DNA of 64,000 nt from Azovibrio restrictus DSM 23866 (GCF_000429665.1 NZ_AUCH01000014.1:62001-126000); one strand, 5' to 3'; shown: positions 1 through 8,254, numbered from the stretch's first letter. Numbers and translations are program-made. The notes: generated from the letters alone by a model not told the origin.

Positions 1-521
1 TCAGCACAACCGCCGGCAGCCACGTCTTGCGGGGTGGCTGTGGGGTCCAGCACCCGGGCGGTGGTGATGCCCACGTTTTGCAGCGCGGCCAGGTCGGCTG
101 CAGTCAGGGTGCCTGCAGTGAGGTTGCCGACCAGATCAGTGTTGAGCACGGAAGAGACGGTGGCGCCGGCCAGGGAGTTGGTGGCATTGAACATCAGGGA
201 GTCCCAGTTGTCGGGATAATTCCCGCCGTTCAGCACGCGGAAGGTCTGGATGCCCTTGGAGAGCTCATCCATCATGGCCACGTGGGCAGCGGCGGCGCCC
301 TTGCGGTCGGTATCCTGCAGCATGATGGTGGCGGTGCCGGCGATGGCGGCCAGGATGGCCACGACAACCAGCAGTTCCAGCAGGGTGAAGCCGCCTTCCT
401 TCTTGCTGCGGATGGTTTCGAACTTGCGGCGCAGGGCACGGCCCTTGACGGCGGAAATGTCCAGGGCTTGCAGCTTGGACTTCAGTTCGGCCTTGGACAT
501 GGCCATGAGTTTGGTCAACAT
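1..521 (-). CDS. Type IV pilin-like / type II secretion pseudopilin protein, partial (3' end outside window)
   Basis: The visible N-terminal 173 residues carry a prepilin methylation motif, GG followed by FTLLELLVVVAILAAIAG, with Glu at mature position 5. This is the hydrophobic helix that prepilin peptidase exposes and that packs pilin or pseudopilin filaments. After it comes a polar, Ala/Thr-rich domain cut by the window edge. The start is ATG at 521 with AAGGAG just upstream. The leader before the cleavage site would be 44 residues, much longer than the 6-25 usual for pilins. Major versus minor pilin or pseudopilin cannot be decided without the C-terminus and neighbours. Confidence 0.8.
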   Translation of the reverse strand, partial: MLTKLMAMSKAELKSKLQALDISAVKGRALRRKFETIRSKKEGGFTLLELLVVVAILAAIAGTATIMLQDTDRKGAAAAHVAMMDELSKGIQTFRVLNGGNYPDNWDSLMFNATNSLAGATVSSVLNTDLVGNLTAGTLTAADLAALQNVGITTARVLDPTATPQDVAAGGCA

Positions 522-700
522 CAGTACAACTCCTTGCGGATGATGGTTCCGGATTTCCCCTCCGGGAAACTCCTGCACCAGGTTTTTTAACGAAAGGTCC
601 GGCGCCATTGCCGGAAAATTTCGCCGCGACCCCTCGTCGCCAGCCTGTAAATCGTGCTCATCCGCCAGGCTCACCCTGGCCGGAAAAGGTCAGACCACGC

Positions 701-928
701 CTAGTGGCAGGATGCCGTGGCGGGTGTGTAGTCCACTACGAACCGGTACTGTTTTCCGCAGTGCAGAATGACCTCTTTTTGCCCCCGCCGCAGGATGCGG
801 ATTTCCACCCGGATCTCGGCAAACCCGTCGTGGGCAAAGGCTTCCTTGTAAAGGTCGTTCAGCTTGGAAAGTACCTGGGCGTTGGACAGGGCGGCCTTGC
901 TGGCCGCTGCCTTTTCCAAGGTTTCCAT
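701..928 (-). CDS. Small conserved-looking hypothetical protein, 75 aa
   Basis: I do not recognise this protein. It has a helical, Ala/Lys/Leu-rich N-terminal half and a beta-like C-terminal half (ILRRGQKEVILHCGKQYRFV), with no signal peptide or membrane segment and single cysteines only. The case for a gene is the upstream region: a TTGACC-17-TATCAT promoter and two inverted repeats at 971-1033, which is unusual investment for a random open frame. The ribosome-binding site is weak, as GAGG lies about 15 bases before the ATG. It is transcribed away from the pilin-like gene's start and in the same direction as rsgA. Confidence 0.6.
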   Translation of the reverse strand: METLEKAAASKAALSNAQVLSKLNDLYKEAFAHDGFAEIRVEIRILRRGQKEVILHCGKQYRFVVDYTPATASCH

Positions 929-967
929 AAAGTGTGTGGTGCCTCACAGGTGATGATGTATGGGTGG

Positions 968-996
968 ATGATAATAACTATTATTCGCGTGGTCAA
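968..996 (-). promoter_or_regulatory. Predicted sigma-70 promoter for the 75-aa gene
   Basis: On the minus strand, TTGACC (991-996) and TATCAT (968-973) are separated by exactly 17 bases. Transcription would start about 30 bases before the ATG at 928. Confidence 0.5.
971..984. promoter_or_regulatory. AT-rich inverted repeat over the -10/spacer, operator-like
   Basis: ATAATA-AC-TATTAT has perfect 6-base arms and overlaps the predicted -10 and spacer. The surrounding 970-988 matches the 19-base Fur-box consensus at about 13 positions, so an iron-dependent repressor site is possible but unproven. Confidence 0.4.
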
Positions 997-1012
997 CTTT
1001 TTGTTGAGTGTT

Positions 1013-1033
1013 TTTCAGAGAATTTCTCTGAAA
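1013..1033. promoter_or_regulatory. 21-base palindrome upstream of the -35
   Basis: Arms TTTCAGAGAA (1013-1022) and TTCTCTGAAA (1024-1033) are perfect complements around one central base. There is no T-run after it in the rsgA direction, so it does not look like an intrinsic terminator. It sits 16 bases upstream of the predicted -35, a position that suits an activator or repressor dimer. Confidence 0.5.
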
Positions 1034-1107
1034 CTTTCCCCTGGCCCCGCCTCCTCCAGGCAGGGCCAGGGCTGGCCAGCGGCCATATCGTTGGAAGCAG
1101 GCGGGGT

Positions 1108-1986
1108 TCAGCCCCGGCGGGTTTCCCGGGCCAGGGTGGTGAAGAGCTGCAGTCGTTCCGGGTGGATGTGGCCGGCGGCGGCGGCGGCCTGGAGGGCGCA
1201 GCCGGGTTCCTGCTGGTGCTGGCAGTTGCGGAAGCGGCACTGGCCCAGGTAGGGCGCGAATTCCGGGAAGGCCTGCTCCAGGTCGCCCTGGTCCAGGTGG
1301 CCGAGGCCGAATTCCTGCAGGCCGGGGGAGTCGATGATGTGGCTGTCCCGGTCCAGGTGGTAGAGGGTGGCGTGGGTGGTGGTGTGCTTGCCGGAATCCA
1401 GGGCGGCGGAGATTTCCCGGGTGGCGGCCCGGGCTTCGGGGATCAGGGCGTTGATGAGGGTGGATTTGCCCATGCCCGACTGTCCCACCAGAACGCTGGT
1501 CTTGCCCTGCAGATGGGGAAGCAGGGGGGCAGCCCCCTGTCTGGCGCTGAGTTCCAGGACCGGGTAGCCCAGCTGGATCAGGGTGGCCAGGCGCTGGCGG
1601 GCGGGGCCCAGGCGTTCTTCCAGGTCGCTCTTGTTGAGCACGATCAGGGGGGCAATGCCCTGACTGTCCGCCGCGATCAGGCAGCGGCTCACCAGCAGTT
1701 CGGAAAAGGCCGGTTCCGTCGCCACCACCAGGATCAGTTGATCCACGTTGGCAGCAATCAGCTTCTGGCGGATTTCGTTGGAACGGTAGAGCAGGCTGTG
1801 CCGGGGCTCCACCAGGTCGATGACCCCCTGTCCCTCGCCGGTTCCCTGAACCTGGACCCGGTCCCCGCAGACCACCTCGCTTTTCTTGCCCCGGGTGTAG
1901 CACAACAGGGTTTCCCCGTCCGGGAGTTCAACCCGGTACTGGCGGCCATGGGCGGCGACCACCAGGCCGGTGAGGGGGGCGCTCAA
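1108..1986 (-). CDS. rsgA: Small ribosomal subunit biogenesis GTPase RsgA
   Basis: RsgA (YjeQ) is a circularly permuted GTPase that acts late in 30S subunit maturation. The protein is 292 aa, the usual length. It shows an N-terminal OB-fold region, the G4 motif NKSD (118-121) placed before the P-loop GQSGMGKS (168-175), then DSPG (219-222). A C-terminal zinc motif of spaced cysteines and a histidine lies in the last 45 residues (CRFRNC-H-GC). The G4-G1-G3 order is diagnostic. The cytochrome gene at 2027-2335 lies 40 bases upstream on the same strand. Confidence 0.96.
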   Translation of the reverse strand: MSAPLTGLVVAAHGRQYRVELPDGETLLCYTRGKKSEVVCGDRVQVQGTGEGQGVIDLVEPRHSLLYRSNEIRQKLIAANVDQLILVVATEPAFSELLVSRCLIAADSQGIAPLIVLNKSDLEERLGPARQRLATLIQLGYPVLELSARQGAAPLLPHLQGKTSVLVGQSGMGKSTLINALIPEARAATREISAALDSGKHTTTHATLYHLDRDSHIIDSPGLQEFGLGHLDQGDLEQAFPEFAPYLGQCRFRNCQHQQEPGCALQAAAAAGHIHPERLQLFTTLARETRRG

Positions 1987-2026
1987 GCGCCGTGCCGGCG
2001 GCAGGCCGGATGGAGTTGGGTCGAAG

Positions 2027-2335
2027 TCATTGTTTGAATTGGTAATACTGTTGATTGAGATAGCGGGCCACGTGGGCTTCCTCGTCCGGGAACCAGCCGG
2101 TGTTCATCTGGGCATTGCAGGCGGCCACCCGCTGCAGCAGTTCCAGCTTGTCGCTCAGGACCCGCCCGTCGCGGGTATAGATGCGGGAGCCGTCGCCGCC
2201 GTACATGCGCTGGTGGCAGCTGATGCAGTCCTTGTCGTGCAGGGCCTTGCCGGCCGTCGGGTCCCCCTGATCCAGTTCGGGGGCGCCATGGGCCAGCAGG
2301 GGAAACAGCAGGGCAGGCAGGATGAGGGTGCGCAT
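2027..2335 (-). CDS. Small periplasmic monohaem cytochrome c
   Basis: The protein has 102 residues. A hydrophobic signal peptide ends near AHGAP (about residue 18), followed by one haem-attachment motif CISCH (37-41). Axial methionine candidates occur downstream (RMYGG, QMNTG). This points to a small electron-carrier cytochrome exported to the periplasm. The gene lies between rsgA and an M48 protease on the same strand, 9 bases after the protease stop, so co-transcription is likely. The redox partner cannot be told from sequence. Confidence 0.85.
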   Translation of the reverse strand: MRTLILPALLFPLLAHGAPELDQGDPTAGKALHDKDCISCHQRMYGGDGSRIYTRDGRVLSDKLELLQRVAACNAQMNTGWFPDEEAHVARYLNQQYYQFKQ

Positions 2336-2344
2336 GATGGTCTC

Positions 2345-3619
2345 CTAGGCGGGGGATGGGGGGGCGTGCAAGGGAGCGTGCAAATGGGCGATGCGCTGGG
2401 CGGCAGGAGGGTGGGAGTCGTAAAAGAGGGAATGCAGGGGGTCCGGGGTCAGGGTGGCGGCATTGTCCTCGTAAAGTTTCACCAGGGCGGCGCTCAGGTC
2501 CTCGGCGGCGGCGAGCCGGGCTGCGTAGGCGTCGGCCTGGAACTCGTGCCGACGGGACAGGGCGCTGAACAGGGGGGTGAGGGGAAAGGTAAACGGCGGT
2601 ATCACCAGGGCGAACAGCACCAGGGCCAGGGCCGTGTTGCCCTGTTCCAGACCCAGGGCCTGGTAGAACCAGGGGGCCTCCAGCAATTGCCCGAGCAGGG
2701 CCAGGAAGACCAGGGACAGGCTGAAGATGCCGATGATCCGCTTGACGATGTGGCGATGGTGGAAGTGCCCCAGCTCATGGGCCAGGACGGCTTCCACCTG
2801 GGGCGGGGAGAGCCGTTCCAGCAAGGTGTCGAAGAAGACGATGCGGCGCGCCTTGCCGAAGCCGGTGAAGTAGGCGTTACCGTGGCTGGAGCGGCGGGAG
2901 CCGTCCATCACGAACAGTTCCCGGTTGCCGAAATGACCCCGCTGCAGCAGGGCCTGGACCCGCGCCTTCACCTCGCCGTCGGCCAGGGGGGTGAAACGGT
3001 TGAAGAGGGGGGCGATCCACAGGGGGTAGGCGAACAGCACCAGCAGGTTGAAACCCATCCACAGCAGCCAGACGTACAGCCACCAGGCCTGTCCCATGGC
3101 GTCCATGAGGCTGAGCACGGCAGCCAGCAGGGGGAGGCCGAGGAGGGCGGAGACCAGGGTCTGCTTGATCAGATCGGAGAGGAACAGGGTCGGGGTCATG
3201 CGGTTGAAGCCGAAGCGGGCCTCCAGGCGGAACTGCCGGTACAGGTCCAGGGGCAGATCCACCAGGCTGGTGATGATCACCACGCTGGCGATCAGGGCCA
3301 TGCCGTAATACAGGCCTTCCAGATGGGCGGACCAGAATCCGTGCAGGGCCTGCAGCCCGCCGCCCCAGGTCAGGGCCAGGAGCAGGGCCAGCTCCACCCC
3401 CAGGGCCAGCCGCCCCAGCCGGGTCTTGGCCACCGTGTAATCGGCGGCCCGCTGATGAGCGGCCAGGCTGATGTGTTCCCTGAACGCGGCGGGGACCTGA
3501 TCCCTGTGGCTCCGGACGAAGCGCTCCTGGCGCCAGGACAGCCAGAGGCGCAGAATGGCGGAAAGCCCAAGGGCAAGGAGGAAGGCGACGCTAAAGGTTG
3601 GAGTCAGGATGTGGTCCAT
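2345..3619 (-). CDS. M48-family membrane zinc metalloprotease (Ste24/HtpX-like)
   Basis: This is an integral-membrane peptidase with several hydrophobic segments and the zinc motif HELGH (residues 281-285). A downstream Glu in a RRHEFQADAYA context is the third ligand typical of CAAX protease 1/Ste24-like M48 members. The N-terminal half resembles the Peptidase_M48_N region. The length (424 aa) is normal. I chose ATG at 3619; a TTG at 3634 would add five residues and neither has a clear ribosome-binding site. It is divergent from orn, only 43 bases away. Bacterial members are linked to membrane-protein quality control; the substrate here is unknown. Confidence 0.88.
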   Translation of the reverse strand: MDHILTPTFSVAFLLALGLSAILRLWLSWRQERFVRSHRDQVPAAFREHISLAAHQRAADYTVAKTRLGRLALGVELALLLALTWGGGLQALHGFWSAHLEGLYYGMALIASVVIITSLVDLPLDLYRQFRLEARFGFNRMTPTLFLSDLIKQTLVSALLGLPLLAAVLSLMDAMGQAWWLYVWLLWMGFNLLVLFAYPLWIAPLFNRFTPLADGEVKARVQALLQRGHFGNRELFVMDGSRRSSHGNAYFTGFGKARRIVFFDTLLERLSPPQVEAVLAHELGHFHHRHIVKRIIGIFSLSLVFLALLGQLLEAPWFYQALGLEQGNTALALVLFALVIPPFTFPLTPLFSALSRRHEFQADAYAARLAAAEDLSAALVKLYEDNAATLTPDPLHSLFYDSHPPAAQRIAHLHAPLHAPPSPA

Positions 3620-3662
3620 GAGGATATGACACAATATCGACTTTCAGGTTTCGGGCAATTAT

Positions 3663-4208
3663 ATGGCACGTGATGCAACAAACCTCGTCTGGCTGGATAT
3701 GGAGATGACGGGGCTCAATCCGGATTCCGACCGGATCATCGAACTGGCGATGGTGGTGACCACGTCCACCCTGGACGTGGTGGCGGAGTCCCCCGTCTGG
3801 GTGGTGCACCAGCCGGAAGCGGTGCTGGATGCCATGGATGACTGGAACAAGAAGACCCATGGCCGTTCCGGGCTGATCGAGCGGGTGCGGGCGACCCGGC
3901 ATACGGAAGCCCAGGTGGAAGCCGAGGCGCTGGCCTTCATGCAGCAGTACGTGCCCCAGGTCACCTCGCCCATGTGTGGCAATTCCATCTGTCAGGACCG
4001 TCGCTTCATGGCCCGCTACATGCCGGCTCTGGAGGCCTGGTTTCACTACCGGAATCTGGATGTGAGCACCCTCAAGGAACTCTGCAAGCGCTGGACTCCG
4101 GCGGTGTACAAGGGTTTCCAGAAAAAGGGGACCCACGTGGCCCTGGCCGACATCTACGAATCCATCGAGGAACTGAAGTACTACCGGGAACACTTTATAC
4201 GGTGCTAG
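3663..4208 (+). CDS. orn: Oligoribonuclease
   Basis: Orn degrades 2-5 nt RNAs, including the pGpG from cyclic-di-GMP breakdown, to mononucleotides. The 181-aa protein has the DEDDh exonuclease signature: Asp12 and Glu14 in LDMEMTGL, a central Asp (CQDRRFM region), and the C-terminal His-x4-Asp in HVALAD. Length and N-terminus match the family. It is followed 21 bases later by a cytochrome c4 gene on the same strand. The window also has an HD-GYP protein and a PilZ protein, so c-di-GMP signalling is active in this organism. Confidence 0.97.
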   Translation: MARDATNLVWLDMEMTGLNPDSDRIIELAMVVTTSTLDVVAESPVWVVHQPEAVLDAMDDWNKKTHGRSGLIERVRATRHTEAQVEAEALAFMQQYVPQVTSPMCGNSICQDRRFMARYMPALEAWFHYRNLDVSTLKELCKRWTPAVYKGFQKKGTHVALADIYESIEELKYYREHFIRC

Positions 4209-4229
4209 GCGCCGGGAGGAGAAGCTGAA

Positions 4230-4853
4230 ATGAAGCGCAACATGCGGCGCACACTGGGGCTGGCCCTGCTCGCCGGGCTGGTATTTCCCGCCTATGGGGC
4301 TGACGCCAGGTTACAGGCCATCCAGGCAGACCCCGCCGCCGTGCAGGCTGCGGTGGAGGCCGGGCGCAAGGCCTCCTTCTTCTGCGCCAACTGCCATGGG
4401 GACAACGGCGTCAGCCGCTTGCCGGAAGTCCCCAACCTGGCCGGCCAGAACCCGGCCTATCTGCTGGAGCAGATCCGCAAGTTCGGCAGCGGTCAGCGCA
4501 AGGATGAGTTCATGCAGGGGCTGATCAAGGTCCTGAAGGATGAGGAAAAAATCCAGATCGCCCTGTTCTATGCGGGGCAGCAACCCACCCCGGGGCAGCA
4601 GGAAGCCGCTCCGGTGGCCGCCGGCCGGCAGGTCTATGTGAAGCTCTGTGCCCGTTGCCATGGGGACCAGGCCCGGGGTAACGAGACCATCCCCCGCCTG
4701 GCCGGGCAGCATCCGGTGTACCTGAACCGCTCCATCACCCGTTACCGGGACAAGACTGGTGAACGGCTGGATCCCCAGATGTCCAGCGCCGTGGCCCCCT
4801 TGAAGAACGAGGACATCAAGGCCGTGGCGGCCTACCTCAACACACTGCCCTGA
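4230..4853 (+). CDS. Dihaem cytochrome c4
   Basis: The protein has 207 residues, with a signal peptide (cleaved near AYGADA, residues 21-26) and two similar class I cytochrome domains with haem motifs CANCH (52-56) and CARCH (140-144). This is the cytochrome c4 architecture, a periplasmic or membrane-associated electron carrier to terminal oxidases. The start has AGGAG about 8 bases upstream. The gene ends 9 bases before the convergent glycosyltransferase gene. Confidence 0.93.
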   Translation: MKRNMRRTLGLALLAGLVFPAYGADARLQAIQADPAAVQAAVEAGRKASFFCANCHGDNGVSRLPEVPNLAGQNPAYLLEQIRKFGSGQRKDEFMQGLIKVLKDEEKIQIALFYAGQQPTPGQQEAAPVAAGRQVYVKLCARCHGDQARGNETIPRLAGQHPVYLNRSITRYRDKTGERLDPQMSSAVAPLKNEDIKAVAAYLNTLP

Positions 4854-4862
4854 TTCGGAGGC

Positions 4863-6485
4863 TCAATCGGCGCTGCGCCGGTAGAGGCGGAAGCGCTCCT
4901 TGCGGTCCCCGGGCCGGTTGCCTTCCCAGACCCGTTGCCAACCCCGGCCCGGCGGATTCAGCTCGGTCCGGGAATGGCCCTGGACCAGCAGCCAGCGGCA
5001 ATGGGTATGCCCGTCCCCGTCCAGAGGGGTGAAGCGCAGGCGTTCGAAGTAGGCAAAGGAAGCCCGCTGGGCATCCCCCAGATTCAATTCCGCGATGCAG
5101 CCCTTCCGGTCTGGCATCTGGGCCGCCAGGGTGGCAGCCAGCTTGCGGTAGCTCTTGCCGTAATCGATCCAGGGCAGCCACAGGGATACGGTCAGCAGCC
5201 AGGCCGTGGCCAGTCCTGCGGTCCAGCGGATCAGGCTGCGGTAGGGAGAGCGGGGCAGGCCGGGCAGGGTCCAGATCCACCACAGGCTGACCAGCAGGGC
5301 GAGGCCGAAGAAGAAGGGATCGAAGCGGCCCTGGAAACCGGGTTCCAGTTCCACGGCCCGTCGGGCCAGTCGTTCCGGCCAGCCGAAGATCATGGCCGAC
5401 CAGCCCACCCAGAGCAGGATGGCGAAGACACTGAAAGCCATGCCCGAGAACCAGTCGAAGGCGTTGGCCGCGCCCCGGCGCAGGGACAGGACCCCGGGAG
5501 TGGCCAGCAGGGCCAGGGGGGGGAGAAGCAGGATCGCGGTGGTTTCCTTGGCGCTCAGGGTCAGGGGCAGCAGCAGCAGCAGGGCGAGCAGCAGGGTCAG
5601 GGGCAGCAGGATGGCCGGGGTCCGCCACTGCCGGCGCTGCTGCCACAGGCTCCAGCCGGCCAGGGGCAGCAAGGGCCAGGAAAACCAGGGCAGCATGCCC
5701 AGCAGCCCGTAAAGGTCGCTCAGGTAACGGGGAGGTGTGGCGAACAGGGTCCATTCCCGCAGCAGCCAGGCGTCCAGCCACAGGGGGGCAAGCTTGGCCA
5801 GGAGCAGGCCGCAACCCAGGAGCAGGAGGCTGCCGCCGACCAGGCTCAATCCCAGGGGCAGCAGGCTCAGCCGGGGCTGGGCCTGGAGCAGGGCGACAGG
5901 CAGGAACAGGACTAGCAGGGGAAGCAGGCCGGCCAGGCCGCAACCCAGCCCGGCCAGGGCCAGGGATGCCATCGCGAGGAGGGCTGCAGCCCCGGGTTTT
6001 CTGGTGAGCAGGCTGGCCGCCAGCAACAGCAGACTGACGGCGGCTAGCAGCAGGAGCATGGGCTGGGCCTCGTGGGCCCGCACCAGCAGCCCGAAACTGC
6101 CAGCCAGCAGCAGGGGGGAGGCGGCGGCGCTGTCCTGGCCGTAGAGTTCGCGCCCGGTGTAATAGACGGCCGTCAGGGTCAGGGCTGTCCACAGGCCGCT
6201 GGCCAGGCGCAGGGCGTCGTGGATGGGCAGCAGCCAGCCGAACAGCTTGCCGGTCAGGGCCGCGCTCCAGTAATACAGCGGTCCGGCCAGGAAGGGCTGG
6301 CCCGCCAGGGAGAGGCCCAGGCCATGGCCTGGATCCAGGAAGTCCCGGGCCACGGCCAGGTGGATCACATCCTCGGTCTTCCACGGGTCGTGACCGAACA
6401 GTCCGGCCAGGATGTAGAAGGCCAGCAGGCCAGCCAGTGTCCAGCCTGACGGAGGGAGTTTCAGCGTGCGGGGCAGTCCGGGCAT
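4863..6485 (-). CDS. Polytopic glycosyltransferase, ArnT/PMT (GT39/GT83-like) family
   Basis: The protein has 540 residues, with about 11-12 hydrophobic segments in the N-terminal three quarters and a soluble C-terminal domain. The first periplasmic loop after segment 1 carries acidic residues (HDPWKTEDVIHL), which in ArnT-type enzymes hold the catalytic and metal-binding site. Such enzymes transfer a sugar from a polyprenyl phosphate to lipid A, protein or another acceptor in the periplasm. The acceptor cannot be predicted. A Leu/Ala-rich composition makes homology-free subfamily assignment unsafe. It lies downstream of the rpmE terminator on the same strand. Confidence 0.82.
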   Translation of the reverse strand: MPGLPRTLKLPPSGWTLAGLLAFYILAGLFGHDPWKTEDVIHLAVARDFLDPGHGLGLSLAGQPFLAGPLYYWSAALTGKLFGWLLPIHDALRLASGLWTALTLTAVYYTGRELYGQDSAAASPLLLAGSFGLLVRAHEAQPMLLLLAAVSLLLLAASLLTRKPGAAALLAMASLALAGLGCGLAGLLPLLVLFLPVALLQAQPRLSLLPLGLSLVGGSLLLLGCGLLLAKLAPLWLDAWLLREWTLFATPPRYLSDLYGLLGMLPWFSWPLLPLAGWSLWQQRRQWRTPAILLPLTLLLALLLLLPLTLSAKETTAILLLPPLALLATPGVLSLRRGAANAFDWFSGMAFSVFAILLWVGWSAMIFGWPERLARRAVELEPGFQGRFDPFFFGLALLVSLWWIWTLPGLPRSPYRSLIRWTAGLATAWLLTVSLWLPWIDYGKSYRKLAATLAAQMPDRKGCIAELNLGDAQRASFAYFERLRFTPLDGDGHTHCRWLLVQGHSRTELNPPGRGWQRVWEGNRPGDRKERFRLYRRSAD

Positions 6486-6511
6486 GGGGTCGGGAGGTGG
6501 GGGAAATCAAC

Positions 6512-6540
6512 AAAAAAGGCAGCCAGGGGCTGCCTTTTTT
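6512..6540. terminator. Bidirectional intrinsic terminator after rpmE
   Basis: The arms AAAAAAGGCAGCC and GGCTGCCTTTTTT pair around a 3-base loop and give a T-run on both strands. It separates rpmE from the glycosyltransferase gene. Confidence 0.9.
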
Positions 6541-6559
6541 ATGGGATCGGGACGAAGCC

Positions 6560-6775
6560 TCAGGCAGACTTGCGCAGGGCGCCGAACTTCTGGTTGAACT
6601 TCTCGACACGACCGGCGGTGTCCACGATCTTCTGCTTGCCGGTGTAGAAGGGGTGGCAGGCGGCGCAAACTTCCACGTGCAGGGCCTTCTTCATGGTGGA
6701 CTTGGTGGTGAAGGTGTTGCCGCAGGAGCAGGTCACCTGGATTTCTGCGTAATCGGGGTGGATACCGTTTTTCAT
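6560..6775 (-). CDS. rpmE: 50S ribosomal protein L31
   Basis: The protein has 71 residues and belongs to the zinc-binding C+ type of bL31, with Cys16, Cys18, Cys37 and Cys40 (TCSCGN and VCAACHPFYTGK). L31 bridges the two ribosomal subunits. The C+ form usually serves under zinc-replete conditions, and a second, C- paralogue may exist elsewhere. The gene is followed by a strong terminator and preceded by a leader hairpin at 6797-6817. Confidence 0.98.
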   Translation of the reverse strand: MKNGIHPDYAEIQVTCSCGNTFTTKSTMKKALHVEVCAACHPFYTGKQKIVDTAGRVEKFNQKFGALRKSA

Positions 6776-6796
6776 GTCTGGGTCCTTGAAAATAGC

Positions 6797-6817
6797 GGTC
6801 GGCGATATTGGCCGACC
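6797..6817 (-). promoter_or_regulatory. Hairpin in the rpmE leader
   Basis: GGTCGGC and GCCGACC (7-base arms, 7-base loop) lie about 22 bases before the rpmE start. A GATAAT -10-like box lies further upstream on the minus strand, so the hairpin falls in the transcribed leader. Leader-mediated autoregulation is known for rpmE in E. coli; whether it applies here is inference. Confidence 0.45.
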
Positions 6818-6880
6818 TTGGAAAGCGCGTGATTATCCCGGAAAAGCCCCGGGAATGCAAAGCTTTATTGCAGTCCGGTC

Positions 6881-8140
6881 TCAGCCGCGGCGCATGGCGT
6901 CGAAGAACTCGTTGTTGCCCTTCGTCGCCTTGATCTTGTCGAGCAGGAATTCCATCGCCTCCAGATCGTCCATGGGGTAGAGCAGCTTGCGCAACACCCA
7001 CATCTTCTGCAGCACGTCGGGTTTCAGGAGCAGCTCCTCGCGCCGGGTGCCGGAGCGGTTCACATTGATGGCCGGGTACATGCGCTTTTCCGCCATGCGC
7101 CGTTCCAGGTGGATTTCCATGTTGCCGGTGCCCTTGAACTCTTCATAGATCACGTCATCCATGCGGGAGCCGGTTTCCACCAGGGCGGTGGCGATGATGG
7201 TCAGGGAGCCGCCTTCCTCGATATTGCGGGCAGCACCGAAGAAGCGCTTGGGCTTCTGCAGGGCGTTGGCGTCCACGCCGCCGGTCAGCACCTTGCCGGA
7301 GGCGGGCTGCACGGTGTTGTAGGCCCGGGCCAGGCGGGTGATGGAGTCGAGCAGGATGATCACATCCTTCTTCATTTCCACCAGGCGCTTGGCCTTTTCG
7401 ATCACCATCTCGGCCACCTGGACGTGACGGGTGGCGGGCTCGTCAAAGGTGGAAGCCACCACTTCGCCGCGCACCGTGCGGGTCATTTCCGTCACTTCCT
7501 CGGGGCGCTCGTCGATCAGCAGCACGATCAGCACGGCTTCCGGATGGTTGGCGGTGAGGGCGTGGGCGATGTGCTGCAGCATCACGGTCTTGCCGGACTT
7601 GGGCGGGGCCACCAGCAGGCCCCGCTGGCCGGCGCCGATGGGGGCGATCATGTCGATCACCCGGCTGGTGATGTTCTCCTCGGCCTTGATTTCCCGTTCG
7701 AGTTTCAGGTGACGCGTCGGGTGCAGCGGCGTCAGGTTCTCGAACATCAGCTTGTTCTTGGTGGCTTCCGGCGGTTCCCCGTTGATCTTGTCCAGCTTGG
7801 TCAGGGCGGAATAGCGTTCGCCATCCTTGGGGGTGCGGATCTCGCCTTCGATGCTGTCGCCGGTGCGCAGGTTGAAGCGCCGGATCTGGGACGGAGAGAC
7901 GTAGATGTCGTCCGTGTTCGCCTGGTAGGAGGTATCCGGGGAGCGCAGGAAACCGAAGCCGTCGGAGAGGATTTCCAGGGTGCCGTCGCCGTAGATGGGC
8001 TCGCCTTTCTTGGCGTGGGCACGCAGGATGGCGAAGATCAGCTCGTGTTTGCGCAGCCGGTTGGCTGCGTCGATGTTGAAGCCGGCAGCCATTTCAACCA
8101 GCTGGCTGACGTGTAACGACTTGAGTTCGGAAAGATGCAT
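6881..8140 (-). CDS. rho: Transcription termination factor Rho
   Basis: Rho is the hexameric RNA-dependent ATPase that ends transcription at C-rich sites. The protein has 419 residues, the usual length. It has an N-terminal RNA-binding domain with the cold-shock-like fold (GDGTLEILSDGFGFLR), Walker A GLLVAPPKSGKT, Walker B VIILLDSITRLARAYN, the Q-loop region, and the R-loop segment GTGNMEIHLER. It lies downstream of trxA on the same strand, as in many proteobacteria, with rpmE after it. Confidence 0.99.
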   Translation of the reverse strand: MHLSELKSLHVSQLVEMAAGFNIDAANRLRKHELIFAILRAHAKKGEPIYGDGTLEILSDGFGFLRSPDTSYQANTDDIYVSPSQIRRFNLRTGDSIEGEIRTPKDGERYSALTKLDKINGEPPEATKNKLMFENLTPLHPTRHLKLEREIKAEENITSRVIDMIAPIGAGQRGLLVAPPKSGKTVMLQHIAHALTANHPEAVLIVLLIDERPEEVTEMTRTVRGEVVASTFDEPATRHVQVAEMVIEKAKRLVEMKKDVIILLDSITRLARAYNTVQPASGKVLTGGVDANALQKPKRFFGAARNIEEGGSLTIIATALVETGSRMDDVIYEEFKGTGNMEIHLERRMAEKRMYPAINVNRSGTRREELLLKPDVLQKMWVLRKLLYPMDDLEAMEFLLDKIKATKGNNEFFDAMRRG

Positions 8141-8215
8141 GTGCGTTGACGCGAAGGGAAAAGGATGGCGCCGGAGACGCCGGGGAGATTCTGGAAAAGG
8201 GAGGGGAACTGCAGA

Positions 8216-8241
8216 CGGGCCTGAATCTGGACTCAGGCCCG
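8216..8241. repeat. Strong hairpin between trxA and rho
   Basis: CGGGCCTGA and TCAGGCCCG (9-base arms, 8-base loop) lie 13 bases after the trxA stop. No T-run follows on either strand, so it is more likely an mRNA-stabilising or partial-termination structure in the rho leader than a classical terminator. Confidence 0.5.
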
Positions 8242-8254
8242 CAGGGTAGGGGAA

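Noticed and set aside
544..700. Possible sigma-54 promoter before the pilin-like gene
   Set aside because: The minus strand has TGGTGC-AGGAG-TTTC, which lacks the required -12 GC and a good -24 box.
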